Source: an uncultured Arachnia sp. (GTDB lineage Bacteria > Actinomycetota > Actinomycetes > Propionibacteriales > Propionibacteriaceae). Taken from it: a DNA stretch of 64,000 nucleotides. Below, one piece after another: positions 29,073-38,932 of this stretch. The stretch is taken from the NCBI GenBank assembly GCA_947493705.1, contig CANLSH010000003.1, positions 62,001-126,000 of the forward strand, given 5' to 3'. A program made the position numbers and the translations under genes. Under the pieces are notes generated by a model. The model searched no databases, was not told the DNA's origin, and saw only the letters and a program-made list of their open reading frames with translations. Positions within the stretch are counted from its first letter, which is position 1; each line of letters opens with the position of its first letter.

Positions 29073-29914
29073 TGAATCGGCCGCCGGGTGCGATCACGTA
29101 CTCTTTGTTCCACGGTCGGGACCAATTGGTCCAGAGTTCGATGGGTGAAATGCAGCACCTCCCATCTCGCGACAGTGAGTGCATTCCACCGCAACCTATC
29201 CGAGTCGAAAGCCCCCCGTTGTGAGTGGTGCTCCCACCCATCGAGTTCGATTGCGATTCTCTCGACAACCAACGCGACGTCAACGAAGCATCTCCCCACA
29301 TTCGTGCTGACTGGATAGTTGGTGTGCCATCCAGAGATGCGAGCAGCTCGAAGCAGGGTGTGGGCTTCGCGCTCCAGCGGTGACCACGGTGCGTCTCTGG
29401 ACTCATGCAGCAAGACGCGCCGCATGGCGTTTCCGTTGCTGTACTTCATCTGCTCCAAGGCGCCATTCACTTGGGCGAGAGTGCTTACACCGCGACGCAG
29501 GGCTTCGCAGATGGCATTGCCGTCACCGGTGCTTGTCATTTCCAGAACTGACAGTGCGGGGTTGGCTGCCCGTGCTCTGCCCACGTCGATCACGAGGTGC
29601 TCCGGTATTGCCTTGGTGGTCACGCGCAGCCATGGCTGCGGACAGCGAGCGCGGGTTCCAGTTACGAGAATCGTCTCGATACGACATTGCGGCCACCATG
29701 TGAGCTTCGCCGCGGCGTGTCCAAGGAAGATCGCGTTGGGATCCCACAACCACACTGCCTCTGCCCGCGTTGCGAAGGAGTCCTCGACCCCGGACCAGGT
29801 GTAAACACCCGGCAGGATGCGTCTCAGATGTCCCTTGTGGAGCAGATGGTCAATGTGGCCAATCGATGTCGGGTGGTCTTTGCGAGCAAAGATTCTGGGA
29901 AGGGGTGAGTTCAT
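29042..29914 (-). CDS. DUF559 endonuclease-like protein with AbiEi-type N-terminus
   Basis: 290 residues. The N-terminus (IDHLLHKGHLRRILPGVYTW) resembles the AbiEi antitoxin-like winged helix. The C-terminus is a DUF559/Vsr-like nuclease domain: SPLEREAHTLL, FVDVAL with D212, and IAIELDGWEHH with E223 and D225, the acidic residues of a PD-(D/E)XK site. It stands alone, without a partner toxin, methyltransferase or IS. ATG 29914 is chosen; an alternative start is GTG 29971. Copies of an 11-base repeat lie at both ends. Its role is unknown; possible homing or DNA repair activity. Confidence 0.7.
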   Translation of the reverse strand: MNSPLPRIFARKDHPTSIGHIDHLLHKGHLRRILPGVYTWSGVEDSFATRAEAVWLWDPNAIFLGHAAAKLTWWPQCRIETILVTGTRARCPQPWLRVTTKAIPEHLVIDVGRARAANPALSVLEMTSTGDGNAICEALRRGVSTLAQVNGALEQMKYSNGNAMRRVLLHESRDAPWSPLEREAHTLLRAARISGWHTNYPVSTNVGRCFVDVALVVERIAIELDGWEHHSQRGAFDSDRLRWNALTVARWEVLHFTHRTLDQLVPTVEQRVRDRTRRPIQVRNSGRLGP

Positions 29915-29979
29915 GCCGGATACTTTGGTCACCCACGGACAGGATCGCCGATCCTTCACAGGTTGGGTCACACGGTTTT

Positions 29980-29990
29980 GGTTCGCAACT
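29980..29990. repeat. Third copy of GGTTCGCAACT
   Basis: Same 11-mer as at 29016 and 29062 (complement), located 66 bases upstream of the DUF559 start. The bases after it (TTCAGCCGAAT) also match the flank of the second copy read on the other strand (CGGGCCGATT), a longer shared element. Confidence 0.5.
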
Positions 29991-30058
29991 TCAGCCGAAT
30001 CCGCGTTTGCTGCACTGGATGGCTCGGTCGAGAACCAGAACCCTTCGCATCGCGTGAC

Positions 30059-30064
30059 TAGAGT
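30059..30064 (+). promoter_or_regulatory. -10 element (TAGAGT) of rarA
   Basis: TAGAGT followed by eight bases, then GTG at 30073. The spacing fits a leaderless mRNA and supports GTG as the start. Confidence 0.5.
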
Positions 30065-30072
30065 GAGTTTTC

Positions 30073-31443
30073 GTGAGCTACGACCTGTTCGGTAATCCTG
30101 ACCCCGTGCCAGCCGCGGGCGTCAGGCCTGTGGGATCCCTGAGTGACGCACGGTTGGAGGGTGCACCACTGCCGGTGCGGATGCGTCCACGGACACTGGA
30201 GGAAATTGTCGGTCAGCAGCACCTGCTCGCTCCCGGTGCGCCGCTGCGACGTCTTGTCTCCGGCCAACCCATGAGCGTGTTCCTGTGGGGTCCGCCCGGC
30301 GTGGGCAAGACCACTCTGGCCTCGATCGTCTCCCGGGCCTCCGGGGCGCGTTTCGTGGAGATCTCCGCCGTCACGGCAGGCGTGAAGGAGTTGCGCGCAG
30401 AGTTGGACACGGCACGCCGCGAACTGGAGCGCGGCACCTTCACGGTGTTGTTCATCGACGAGGTGCACCGCTTCAGCAAAACCCAGCAGGACGTTCTGTT
30501 GCCCGCGGTGGAGAATCGCATCGTGACGCTGATTGCCGCCACCACGGAGAATCCATCGTTCTCCGTCATCTCGCCCCTGCTGTCGCGATCCCTGCTGTTG
30601 CGGCTGAAACCCCTTACCTCCAGCGACGTTGGCGACCTCATCGATCGCGCCCTCACGGATGAGCGTGGACTCGCCGCAACCGTGACACTGACGGAGAGCG
30701 CCAGGGATGATCTGGTCCGCATGGCCCAGGGGGATGCACGTCGCGCCCTGACATTTCTGGAAGAAGCAGGTGCTGGAGCCACCGCGCTGGGATCTGCTGA
30801 GATCACGTCAGAGATTGTGGCGCAGGCTGTGGATCGCGCCGCCGTTCGCTACGACAGGCAGGGCGATCAGCACTACGACGTCATCAGCGCGTTCATCAAG
30901 TCCATCCGCGGCTCTGACGTCAATGCCTCACTGCACTATCTCGCACGGATGCTGGAGGCGGGGGAGGACCCCCGCTTCATTGCGCGGCGACTCATGATTT
31001 CGGCGTCCGAGGACATCGGCATGGCGTCGTCCTCGGTGCTGCAGACCTGCGTTGCCGCGGCACAGGCTGTTCAACTTCTGGGGATGCCGGAGGCGCGTCT
31101 CACACTCGCGCATGCGACGGTGGCGGCGGCCGCCGCCCCCAAGAGCAACGCCGCCTATCTCGCGATGGAAGCAGCCATCGCCGACATCAGGGCAGGCAAG
31201 GGCGGTGACGTGCCCGGCCATCTGCGCGACTCGCACTATGCGGGGGCGCAAACATATGGTCATGGCAGGGGCTACCAGTACCCACACGACTTCCCGCATG
31301 CGCTGGTTGCCCAGGACTACCTCCCTGAAGATCTGCTGGGCGCTCAGTACTACGCCCCCACGGACCACGGGCAGGAAGCGGCGGTGAAGCAACGACTCGC
31401 GTGGGCTGCCGAGCAGGTGAGCCCACGGCCGCCCGTCGGCTAG
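30073..31443 (+). CDS. rarA: Replication-associated recombination protein RarA (MgsA) AAA+ ATPase
   Basis: 456 residues. Walker [10 protein letters not shown], Walker [10 protein letters not shown], sensor [19 protein letters not shown], and the MgsA C-terminal domain ([21 protein letters not shown]). Acts at stalled replication forks. Starts MSYDLFGNP, typical of the family. It ends with a TAG that also forms the beginning of the next promoter's -10. Confidence 0.94.
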   Translation: MSYDLFGNPDPVPAAGVRPVGSLSDARLEGAPLPVRMRPRTLEEIVGQQHLLAPGAPLRRLVSGQPMSVFLWGPPGVGKTTLASIVSRASGARFVEISAVTAGVKELRAELDTARRELERGTFTVLFIDEVHRFSKTQQDVLLPAVENRIVTLIAATTENPSFSVISPLLSRSLLLRLKPLTSSDVGDLIDRALTDERGLAATVTLTESARDDLVRMAQGDARRALTFLEEAGAGATALGSAEITSEIVAQAVDRAAVRYDRQGDQHYDVISAFIKSIRGSDVNASLHYLARMLEAGEDPRFIARRLMISASEDIGMASSSVLQTCVAAAQAVQLLGMPEARLTLAHATVAAAAAPKSNAAYLAMEAAIADIRAGKGGDVPGHLRDSHYAGAQTYGHGRGYQYPHDFPHALVAQDYLPEDLLGAQYYAPTDHGQEAAVKQRLAWAAEQVSPRPPVG

Positions 31444-31446
31444 AGT
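31441..31446 (+). promoter_or_regulatory. -10 element (TAGAGT) overlapping the rarA stop
   Basis: TAGAGT; its first three bases are the rarA stop codon. The leader of about 33 bases to 31486 contains a ribosome site, GAGGAG. Confidence 0.4.
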
Positions 31447-31485
31447 TGCGCCGAATCAATCGCAACACCTACGAGGAGTTCCCGC

Positions 31486-31866
31486 ATGGACATTACGCTC
31501 GGACAAGTGGCCGGCCTGGTGGCCGCCATAGCTTTGTGTGCTCTGGTGGCCTTCTGCGCCGTGCCGCTCCTGAAGCTGGGACGGGTGTTGGAGGAGATGA
31601 GGCTGACGGTACGCGACGTCGGGCACAACTCCGTGCCAATCCTGCAGGAACTGAAGGGAACAGTGGAGGCGACGAATGACGAGATCGCCAAGATCAGCCT
31701 GGTGACCGAGGACGTGTCCAAGGTCTCCGGTCATGCCACCGTTGTCAGTGAGAATGCCGCGCAGATGTCGCAGCTCTTCGCTGCCACTCTGGGCGGACCC
31801 ATGGTCAAGACGGCCGCCTTCACCTATGGCGTGCGGAGCGCGCTGAAGGGACGAAAGAAGAAGTGA
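31486..31866 (+). CDS. DUF948 membrane protein
   Basis: 126 residues. An N-terminal membrane helix (VAGLVAAIALCALVAFCAVPLL) is followed by a coiled-coil-like region (EEMRLTVRDV...EDVSKVSG). DUF948 proteins are of unknown function and often precede alaS in actinobacteria, as here. The ribosome site GAGGAG is good. Overlaps the next gene by GTGA. Confidence 0.82.
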   Translation: MDITLGQVAGLVAAIALCALVAFCAVPLLKLGRVLEEMRLTVRDVGHNSVPILQELKGTVEATNDEIAKISLVTEDVSKVSGHATVVSENAAQMSQLFAATLGGPMVKTAAFTYGVRSALKGRKKK

Positions 31867-32090
31867 GCAAACTTTTCTGGATGGTACTGGGCGCTGCCCT
31901 TGCAATGTTTCTCGTCACGCGCGGACGGGCTCTGGTGCGAAGGTTGACCCCACAGGGGATCGCTGAGCAGGTGGGCCAACGCGGCAATGAAGCGGCTGCC
32001 GGGCTCGGTGACTTCTATGCCACCTTCAAGGCCGCGAGCCGTGCGCGTGAAGCAGAGCTTCGGCGCGAGCTTGACATCGAATCCACCTGA
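31863..32090 (+). CDS. Small membrane protein of unknown function
   Basis: 75 residues, GTG start overlapping the DUF948 stop. A short hydrophobic N-terminus (LFWMVLGAALAMFLV) is followed by a basic and then charged segment (RAREAELRRELDI). It sits between DUF948 and alaS, and small proteins of this kind commonly accompany alaS in actinobacteria. No function is known. Confidence 0.65.
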   Translation: MSKLFWMVLGAALAMFLVTRGRALVRRLTPQGIAEQVGQRGNEAAAGLGDFYATFKAASRAREAELRRELDIEST

Positions 32091-32099
32091 GTAACTCAG
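32087..32099. promoter_or_regulatory. CTGAGTaACTCAG palindrome upstream of alaS
   Basis: A perfect 6-bp palindromic arm pair with a one-base centre, spanning the stop of the previous gene and 19 bases from alaS ATG. Possible operator; no proof. Confidence 0.25.
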
Positions 32100-32118
32100 A
32101 GACCCCGAGGGACATCCC

Positions 32119-34773
32119 ATGCTGACCTCCGACATCCGGAGCCGTTTCATCGACTTCTTCGCCTCCCGCGATCATGCCGTCGTACCGAGCAGCTCCCTGT
32201 TGTACAACGATGCGACGCTGCTATTCGTCAACGCTGGCATGGTGCCGTTCAAGCCCTACTTCCTCGGGGAGGAGCCCGCCCCGTTCAAGCGCGCCGTTTC
32301 GGTGCAGAAGTGCGTGCGAACCCTGGACATCGACGAAGTGGGTGTCACCACGCGTCACGGCACGTTCTTCCAGATGAACGGCAACTTCTCCTTCGGTGAC
32401 TACTTCAAACAGGAGGCGATTGAGTACGCCTTCGAGTTGGTCACCGGCAGTGTCGCTGAGGGCAACTGGGGTTTCGACGCGGACAAGGTGTGGGTCACCG
32501 CACTCCACGGCGACACCGAAACCATAGAGTTGTGGAGGAAAGTCGGGATACCACGGGAGCACATTCAGGAGCGTGGACTGAAGGACAACTACTGGAACAT
32601 GGGTGTCCCCGGACCGGGGGGCCCCTGCTCCGAGATCTACATCGACCGCGGCCCTGCCTATGGGCGAGACGGTGGCCCGGAGGCTGACGAGGACCGTTTC
32701 CTGGAGATCTGGAACCTCGTGTTCCAGACCGAGGAACTCAGCGCTGTGCGCGCCAAGGATGACTTCGACGTGGCGCGTCCTCTCGCCACCCGCAACATCG
32801 ACACCGGCTCCGGGCTTGAGCGCACCGCCCTACTGCTCCAAGGTGTGAACAACCTGTACGAGATCGATGAGGTGTTCCCCGTCATCCAACGCGCCGCGGA
32901 GCTATCCGGCCGACGATATGGCGCGGATCCAGCCGACGACATCCGGTTCCGCGTGGTCGCAGACCACGTCCGCAGCGCCTTGATGCTCATGACCGACGGC
33001 GTCACCCCCGGAAACGAAGCGCGCGGATACGTCCTGCGTCGACTCCTGCGACGCAGCATCCGCGCCATGCGTCTCCTGGGCGTGGGGGACAAAGTGCTGG
33101 GAGAACTGCTGCCGGTCAGCCGCGATGCCATGCATACCTCCTACCCGGAGATCGACGGAGCCTGGCCCCGCATTGCTGACGCCGCAAGCACGGAAGAGGA
33201 CTCATTCCGGCGCACTCTTGCTTCGGGCACCGTCATCCTGGACACGGCAGCAAGCCGCGCCAAGGAGGAGGGGGAGACATCACTGCCTGCGGAGCAGGCC
33301 TTCCAACTCCACGACACCTATGGCTTCCCCATTGACCTGACCATGGAGATGGCGGCCGAGCAGGGCCTCGCGGTGGATCGTGACCGTTTCAACGAATTGA
33401 TGTTGGAGCAGAAGGAGCGCGCCCGCGCCGACGCGAAGTCCAAGAAGGGCGGCGGCGCGAGCACCGAGGCCTACCGCCGGGTGCGCGAGGCTGGCGAGGT
33501 CCCGTTCCTGGGATACAACGATCTGGACATCGAAACCCACGTCACCGGCATCATCGCCGATGGTGCTGTGACAGACCGCGCGGGCGACGGCGATGTCGTG
33601 GAAGTGGTCCTGGCGGAGACACCGTTCTATGCCGAGGCAGGTGGCCAGGACGCCGACCGCGGCACCATCACCGGCGACGGCTACTCGCTGGAGATTCTCG
33701 ACGTGCAGCGCCCCGTCCCCGGGTTGGCGGTTCACCGCGTGCGAGTGCTCGGTGAGCTGGCCGACGGCGCGCATGCCCGCGCCGTCGTCGACGCCGAAGC
33801 CCGGCGTGGCTCCTGCCAGGCGCACACCGCCACCCATATCGTCCATGCTGCACTGCGCGAGCTCGTCGGGCCGAGCGCCACCCAGGCGGGTTCGTACAAC
33901 AAGCCCGGCTACATGCGCTTCGACTACGCCGCACCGCATGGCATGTCCCCAGCGTTGCGCCAGGAGGTTGAGGAGCGCGCCAACAGCGCCATTCGCGATT
34001 CCTTTGACGTCACCTCGGCCACCATGAAACTTGAGGACGCCATGAAAATGGGCGCCATGGCCATGTTCGGCGAGAAGTATCCGCCGCTGGTGCGCATGGT
34101 GGAACTGGCCGGGCCCTGGTCGCGCGAGCTCTGCGGCGGCACGCATGTACCCAACACGAGCCAGATCGGTGTGCTCAACCTGCTGGGCGAGCAGTCCATC
34201 GGATCAGGTGTGCGGCGCGTCGAGGCACTGGTGGCCGACGATGCCTTCCGGCGCTTCGCTGCGGAACGATCCTTGGTGAACACCCTTACCGAGACCCTGC
34301 GTGTGCAGCCGGATCAGCTGGTGCCCCGCGTCGAAAAGCTGATCAGCCAGTTGAAGGACGCCGAGAAGCAGCTCGCTGGGATGCGGACTGCCGAGCTGCG
34401 GGCAGACGCTGGCAGGCTCGCGAGTCAGGTACGCGACGTCGCTGGTGTGCAGTTCCTCGGCGTCGAACTCAAAGGTGTCGCAGGCGGCGAGCTCCGCACG
34501 CTGGCCACCGATGTGCGTGACAGGCTGGGTAGCGCACCGGCCGTCGTGGCGCTGATCGGTGGCGATCAGGGCAAGGCCGCAGCCGTCGTCGCCACCAATG
34601 ATGCTGCGCGCGGACTCGGCATCAAGGCGGGCCGACTCATCGCCGCCGGAACTGCAGCACTGGGTGGCAAGGGTGGGGGCCGCGACGACATGGCACAGGG
34701 TGGCGGAACAATGCCGGAAGCAGCGCCCGAGGCCCTGGCTGCCGTCGAAGCGGCACTGGTTGATCGTGGGTGA
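32119..34773 (+). CDS. alaS: Alanyl-tRNA synthetase
   Basis: 884 residues. Class II core, editing domain HTATHIVHAAL (zinc ligands), C-terminal ELCGGTHV and the C-Ala domain at the end. ATG has GGGA upstream. The 3' end overlaps ruvX by 8 bases. Heads alaS-ruvX-mltG-aroE-aroC-aroK-aroB, a gene order common in actinobacteria. Confidence 0.95.
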   Translation: MLTSDIRSRFIDFFASRDHAVVPSSSLLYNDATLLFVNAGMVPFKPYFLGEEPAPFKRAVSVQKCVRTLDIDEVGVTTRHGTFFQMNGNFSFGDYFKQEAIEYAFELVTGSVAEGNWGFDADKVWVTALHGDTETIELWRKVGIPREHIQERGLKDNYWNMGVPGPGGPCSEIYIDRGPAYGRDGGPEADEDRFLEIWNLVFQTEELSAVRAKDDFDVARPLATRNIDTGSGLERTALLLQGVNNLYEIDEVFPVIQRAAELSGRRYGADPADDIRFRVVADHVRSALMLMTDGVTPGNEARGYVLRRLLRRSIRAMRLLGVGDKVLGELLPVSRDAMHTSYPEIDGAWPRIADAASTEEDSFRRTLASGTVILDTAASRAKEEGETSLPAEQAFQLHDTYGFPIDLTMEMAAEQGLAVDRDRFNELMLEQKERARADAKSKKGGGASTEAYRRVREAGEVPFLGYNDLDIETHVTGIIADGAVTDRAGDGDVVEVVLAETPFYAEAGGQDADRGTITGDGYSLEILDVQRPVPGLAVHRVRVLGELADGAHARAVVDAEARRGSCQAHTATHIVHAALRELVGPSATQAGSYNKPGYMRFDYAAPHGMSPALRQEVEERANSAIRDSFDVTSATMKLEDAMKMGAMAMFGEKYPPLVRMVELAGPWSRELCGGTHVPNTSQIGVLNLLGEQSIGSGVRRVEALVADDAFRRFAAERSLVNTLTETLRVQPDQLVPRVEKLISQLKDAEKQLAGMRTAELRADAGRLASQVRDVAGVQFLGVELKGVAGGELRTLATDVRDRLGSAPAVVALIGGDQGKAAAVVATNDAARGLGIKAGRLIAAGTAALGGKGGGRDDMAQGGGTMPEAAPEALAAVEAALVDRG

Positions 34774-35239
34774 GCTCCCCGGCGGAGGCCGCCTCGCCAT
34801 TGACTGGGGCAAAGCTCGCATCGGCGTGGCTGCTTCCAATCGGGGCACGTCGTTGGCCTACCCGGTGCAGACGGTCCGGGCCAGCGCACGGGAAATGCCG
34901 GAGCTTGTTGCGCTGGTCCAGGAGTACGAACCCGGGGCGATCTATGTCGGGCTACCGCTGACGCTGAAGGGTGAACGAAAGCAGGCAGCGCAGTTTGCCA
35001 TCGCAAAGGCGACAGAACTTGCATCGCTTCTTTCACCTGTACCCGTGAGACTCGTCGATGAGCGTATGAGTACGGCGTCAGCATCTCGTACGCTGTCAGG
35101 AGCCGGACACCGAATCAAAGAACAGCGGCGCATCATTGACCAAGCCGCAGCCGTGGAAATCCTGCAGCGGGCCATCGAGTGGGAGACGCGTACATCGTGC
35201 CTCGCTGGTGAGTCCGTCGGAGAAGGAGAAGAATCGTGA
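34766..35239 (+). CDS. ruvX: Putative Holliday junction resolvase RuvX (YqgF)
   Basis: 157 residues. RNase-H-like fold with RLAIDWGKARIGVA (first catalytic Asp), YVGLPLTLKG and RLVDERMSTASA. Proposed role: 16S rRNA processing or junction resolution. GTG 34766 in MGELPGGGRLAIDWG is the only start close to the family N-terminus; it overlaps alaS. Overlaps mltG by GTGA. Confidence 0.86.
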   Translation: MGELPGGGRLAIDWGKARIGVAASNRGTSLAYPVQTVRASAREMPELVALVQEYEPGAIYVGLPLTLKGERKQAAQFAIAKATELASLLSPVPVRLVDERMSTASASRTLSGAGHRIKEQRRIIDQAAAVEILQRAIEWETRTSCLAGESVGEGEES

Positions 35240-36363
35240 GCCCAGCGTTCGTCGACAATGACGGCAAATTCAACTGGCGCAAGGTGGGCTACCACGCCCG
35301 CAGCGCCTTCGCAGTGTTGCTCGCGATTGCGGTCCTTGCCGGAGGGGGTTATTTCGTGTTCCAGCAGGCGAGCGAGGCGTGGACTGCTTTCCGTACCGAG
35401 GATGACTACGCCGGTGAGGGAGCCGATGAGATTTCCGTCACAGTTCCGCCCGGAGCGACGGTGACGCAGATCGGTGATGTTCTGGTGGAGGCAGGAGTCA
35501 TCAAATCCACGGGAACCTTCCGCAGCGTAGCGGCCAAGAATCCGGAATCGCAGAGCATACAGCCGGGGCGCTACACCCTGCTCACGGAACTACCGGCCGA
35601 GAAGGCGCTGGAGATGATGCTGGATCCGGAGAATCTCTCAGTGATCCGCGTGACAATTCCCGAGGGCTACACGCTGGGGCGGCAGTGGACCAGGATCCAA
35701 ACGACTTTGGCGGAACAGGGAATCGACATCACCCGCGATGAACTGTCAGCAGCAGCTTCGCCGGAAGAAATAGGGCTGCCGGTCTGGGCGAGAGGCAAAC
35801 TTGAGGGCTTCATGTTCCCCGAGACGTACCAGATTGCGGAGCCGGTGAGCCCACTGAACATCTTTCAGAAGCAAGCTGAGCAGTTCAATACCGTGGCTGA
35901 GGAAATCGGCTTCGTTGAAGGCGCTGAAGAGTTGGGCATGGACCCCTTCGACGTGGTCACGGTCGCTTCCATCATCGAACGCGAGGTGAACCAGGAGGAG
36001 TACCGGGACATGGTCTCCGCCGTCATCATGAACCGGCTGGCCCAGGGCATGCCGCTGCAGATGGACTCCACCGTCCACTACGCCCTGCAGGACTTCTCGA
36101 AAGTCACGACGACGGCTGAGGACCGTGCCGTCGATTCGCCGTACAACACCTACTTGTACCCCGGGCTGCCACCGGGTGCCATCAGCAACCCCGGTAGAGC
36201 GGCCCTGGATGCGGCATCCCATCCCGCTGACACTGACGCGCTGTTCTTCGTCACGGTGAACCTTGATACGGGTGAGACACGCTTCGCCGCAACGGCGGAA
36301 GAGCACAATGCCAACGTGGCAGCCTTCCAGCAGTGGTGCCAGGCCAACACGGGCCGCTGTTGA
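35236..36363 (+). CDS. mltG: Endolytic transglycosylase MltG
   Basis: 375 residues. Membrane-anchored (FAVLLAIAVLAGGGYFVFQQ) with a YceG domain: EGFMFPETYQI, VTVASIIEREV with the catalytic Glu, and NTYLYPGLPPGAISNPG. Cuts nascent peptidoglycan strands. GTG start with AAGGAG upstream, overlapping ruvX. aroE follows. Confidence 0.92.
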   Translation: MSPAFVDNDGKFNWRKVGYHARSAFAVLLAIAVLAGGGYFVFQQASEAWTAFRTEDDYAGEGADEISVTVPPGATVTQIGDVLVEAGVIKSTGTFRSVAAKNPESQSIQPGRYTLLTELPAEKALEMMLDPENLSVIRVTIPEGYTLGRQWTRIQTTLAEQGIDITRDELSAAASPEEIGLPVWARGKLEGFMFPETYQIAEPVSPLNIFQKQAEQFNTVAEEIGFVEGAEELGMDPFDVVTVASIIEREVNQEEYRDMVSAVIMNRLAQGMPLQMDSTVHYALQDFSKVTTTAEDRAVDSPYNTYLYPGLPPGAISNPGRAALDAASHPADTDALFFVTVNLDTGETRFAATAEEHNANVAAFQQWCQANTGRC

Positions 36364-36385
36364 TGCGGGGACGAAGGTCACTCTG

Positions 36386-37222
36386 ATGAAGTGCGCGGTG
36401 ATCGGCGATCCTGCCCAGCACTCGCTGTCCCCGGCGATTCATCGCGACGGCTATCGTCGCAGCGCTCTTGCGTGGGACTATGACGCCCTCACGGTGCCCA
36501 GCGGTGACCTTGAGTCATTCGTCGCCGGATGCGCCGCCGATAGCTCCTGGGCCGGCCTGAGTGTGACGGCCCCCCACAAGGAGGCGATCGTGGCGTTCGG
36601 TGAACCGGATCACGTCTCACGCCTCGTCGGTGCAGGCAACACGATCGTCTTCCATGATCGAACCGAGGCGAACCCACCGACGGTGCACAACACGGATGTA
36701 CCGGGTTTCGTGCGCGCCTGGCGAGCCCGGGGACTGGGTGTGCCGAAGACGGCCGCCATCGTCGGAAATGGCGCCACGGCACGCTCCCTGCTCGTGGCGC
36801 TGGCCGGACTGCACGTGGCCCAGGTGGTCATTCTGGCCCGCGACCCATCCCGCGCCGCCAGTGCTCAGGACCTCGGGATCGCACTGGGCATCGACACCTC
36901 CGTCCAACCCCTGGCACACAATCTGCCCGATGTGGATCTGTTGGCCAACACCATCCCAGCTGCGGCAACACAACCCTACGCCCAGTCCTGGGCCGATGCC
37001 GCCGCCTGGATCTTCGATGCGGTCTACGATCCGTGGCCCACGCCACTGGGGGCAGCCGCCACGAGTGATCACATCATGGTTTCCGGACTGGATCTTCTGG
37101 CCGGACAGGCGGTGGACCAGTTCCACCTGCTCACCGGGGGAGCCATCACGTTCGACGACGCCCACGCCGCAGCCATGACTGAACTGCGTCGCCGGAGGGG
37201 AAACGGGACCACCGCACTTTGA
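36386..37222 (+). CDS. aroE: Shikimate dehydrogenase
   Basis: 278 residues. Reduces 3-dehydroshikimate. [11 protein letters not shown] binds shikimate; SVTAPHKEA has the catalytic Lys; NTD is intact, and VGNGATARS is the Rossmann loop for NADPH (GxGxxx). ATG 36386 has GAAGG upstream. First gene of the shikimate block with aroC, aroK and aroB. Confidence 0.9.
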   Translation: MKCAVIGDPAQHSLSPAIHRDGYRRSALAWDYDALTVPSGDLESFVAGCAADSSWAGLSVTAPHKEAIVAFGEPDHVSRLVGAGNTIVFHDRTEANPPTVHNTDVPGFVRAWRARGLGVPKTAAIVGNGATARSLLVALAGLHVAQVVILARDPSRAASAQDLGIALGIDTSVQPLAHNLPDVDLLANTIPAAATQPYAQSWADAAAWIFDAVYDPWPTPLGAAATSDHIMVSGLDLLAGQAVDQFHLLTGGAITFDDAHAAAMTELRRRRGNGTTAL

Positions 37223-37238
37223 TGGAAGAATGGCGTGC

Positions 37239-38435
37239 ATGCTCAGATACCTGACCGCCGGTGAATCGCACGGCCAAGCACTGATCGCGACCATGGAAGG
37301 AATCCCGGCCCACGTCCGCGTGGGCGTCGACGAGATTGCCACCAACCTGGCCCGACGCAGACTCGGGGTGGGACGTGGTGCGCGCATGAAGTTTGAGGCC
37401 GATGAGCTGACTCTCCTGGCCGGATTCCGGCATGGCGAGACCATCGGCTCGCCTGTCGCCATTCAGATCGGCAACACGGAATGGCCCAAGTGGGAACAGG
37501 TCATGGCGCCCGGGGAGGTGGACCCCGACGTGCTGGCGGCGCTGGCCCGCAACGCCAAGCTGACGCGCCCGCGCCCCGGGCACGCGGATCTGGCAGGCAT
37601 GCAGAAGTACGATTTTGACGAGGCCCGGCCCGTCCTTGAGCGCGCTTCGGCGCGTGAGACCGCCGCCCGTGTCGCCCTCGGAACCATCGCCAGCGCGTTC
37701 CTCCACCAAGCGCTCGGTATCCGGGTGTTGAGCCACGTCGTCGAACTCGGCCCCATTGTGGCCACCCGTGAGGACCTCCCCACCCACGCAGACCTGGCAG
37801 CCATCGACGCCAACCCGGTGCGCTGCTTCGACGACGAGGCCTCGGCGCAGATGTTGGCCGAGGTGGAGGCCTGCAAGAAGGAGGGCGACACCATGGGCGG
37901 CGTCGTCGAGGTTCTCGTGTGGGGTCTGCCGCCGGGTCTGGGTTCACACAGCCAGGGGGATCGTCGTCTCGACTCCAGACTTGCCGGAGCGCTCATGGGC
38001 ATCCAGGCCATCAAAGGTGTCGAGATGGGTGACGGGTTTGATCTTGCACGTCGGCGTGGTTCCGACGCCCATGACGAGATCGTGCCCGAAGAAGGCCGTA
38101 TCTCCCGTGTCACCGGGCACTCCGGCGGCACCGAGGGCGGCATCTCCACGGGCGAAGTGTTGCGGGTGCGCGCTGCCATGAAGCCCATCGCCACGGTTCC
38201 GCGGGCCCTGCGTACCATCGATACGGCCACCGGCGAGGCTGCAGCTGCGCACCACCAGCGCAGTGACGTGTGCGCCGTACCCGCTGCCGGCGTGGTGGCA
38301 GAGGCCATGGTGGCGCTGGTGATTGCCGAAACCGTCCTCGAAAAGTTTGGCGGGGATTCGGTCTCGGAGACCCGACGCAACGTGGAATCCTATCTGGCGC
38401 GCATCCAAGAACGTGGCCTGCAGGTGAGCACATGA
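37239..38435 (+). CDS. aroC: Chorismate synthase
   Basis: 398 residues. [14 protein letters not shown] at the N-terminus, [23 protein letters not shown] and [14 protein letters not shown] are the family signatures. Needs FMNH2 and makes chorismate from EPSP. ATG 37239 (MLRYL) is chosen over 37230, in keeping with homologues and with GGAAG upstream. Overlaps aroK by ATGA. Confidence 0.94.
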   Translation: MLRYLTAGESHGQALIATMEGIPAHVRVGVDEIATNLARRRLGVGRGARMKFEADELTLLAGFRHGETIGSPVAIQIGNTEWPKWEQVMAPGEVDPDVLAALARNAKLTRPRPGHADLAGMQKYDFDEARPVLERASARETAARVALGTIASAFLHQALGIRVLSHVVELGPIVATREDLPTHADLAAIDANPVRCFDDEASAQMLAEVEACKKEGDTMGGVVEVLVWGLPPGLGSHSQGDRRLDSRLAGALMGIQAIKGVEMGDGFDLARRRGSDAHDEIVPEEGRISRVTGHSGGTEGGISTGEVLRVRAAMKPIATVPRALRTIDTATGEAAAAHHQRSDVCAVPAAGVVAEAMVALVIAETVLEKFGGDSVSETRRNVESYLARIQERGLQVST

Positions 38436-38932
38436 GCATCGTGCTGGTGGGTGCTCCCGGAGCCGGAAAGAGTTCTGTTGGTCGGTTGCTGGCGATCAAG
38501 TTGGACACCACGTTCGTCGATGTCGACAACCGGATTGAGCAGGTGGTGGGCAAGCCCATCACCGAGATCTTCGCGGATGAGGGCGAGGCACATTTCCGCG
38601 AACTGGAGGAGTCCGCCACCCTGGAGCTCATCCAGGGTGACGGTGTGGTCTCCCTGGGAGGTGGGGCCGTGATGAACCCCCGCATTCGGGAGGCGCTGCG
38701 TGGCCACGACGTCATCTGGCTCGAAGTGTCGATCTCTCAGGCAACCCGCCGCGTCGGAATGAACAACGTCCGCCCGCTGCTGCTGGGAAACGTGCGCGGC
38801 CGGCTCATCGAGTTGCTGCGCGAGCGCACGCCCTTCTACGAGGAAGTGGCCACCACCCGGGTCATGTCGGACAATCGCCGCCCATCCGAGGTGGCCGCCG
38901 AACTCGCCGAGACACGGGAAGTCAGTGAATGA
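38432..38932 (+). CDS. aroK: Shikimate kinase
   Basis: 166 residues. Walker [17 protein letters not shown] for shikimate binding, GGGAV and RPLL (lid) motifs are intact. Overlaps aroC and aroB as ATGA. The length is family-typical. Confidence 0.94.
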   Translation: MSIVLVGAPGAGKSSVGRLLAIKLDTTFVDVDNRIEQVVGKPITEIFADEGEAHFRELEESATLELIQGDGVVSLGGGAVMNPRIREALRGHDVIWLEVSISQATRRVGMNNVRPLLLGNVRGRLIELLRERTPFYEEVATTRVMSDNRRPSEVAAELAETREVSE

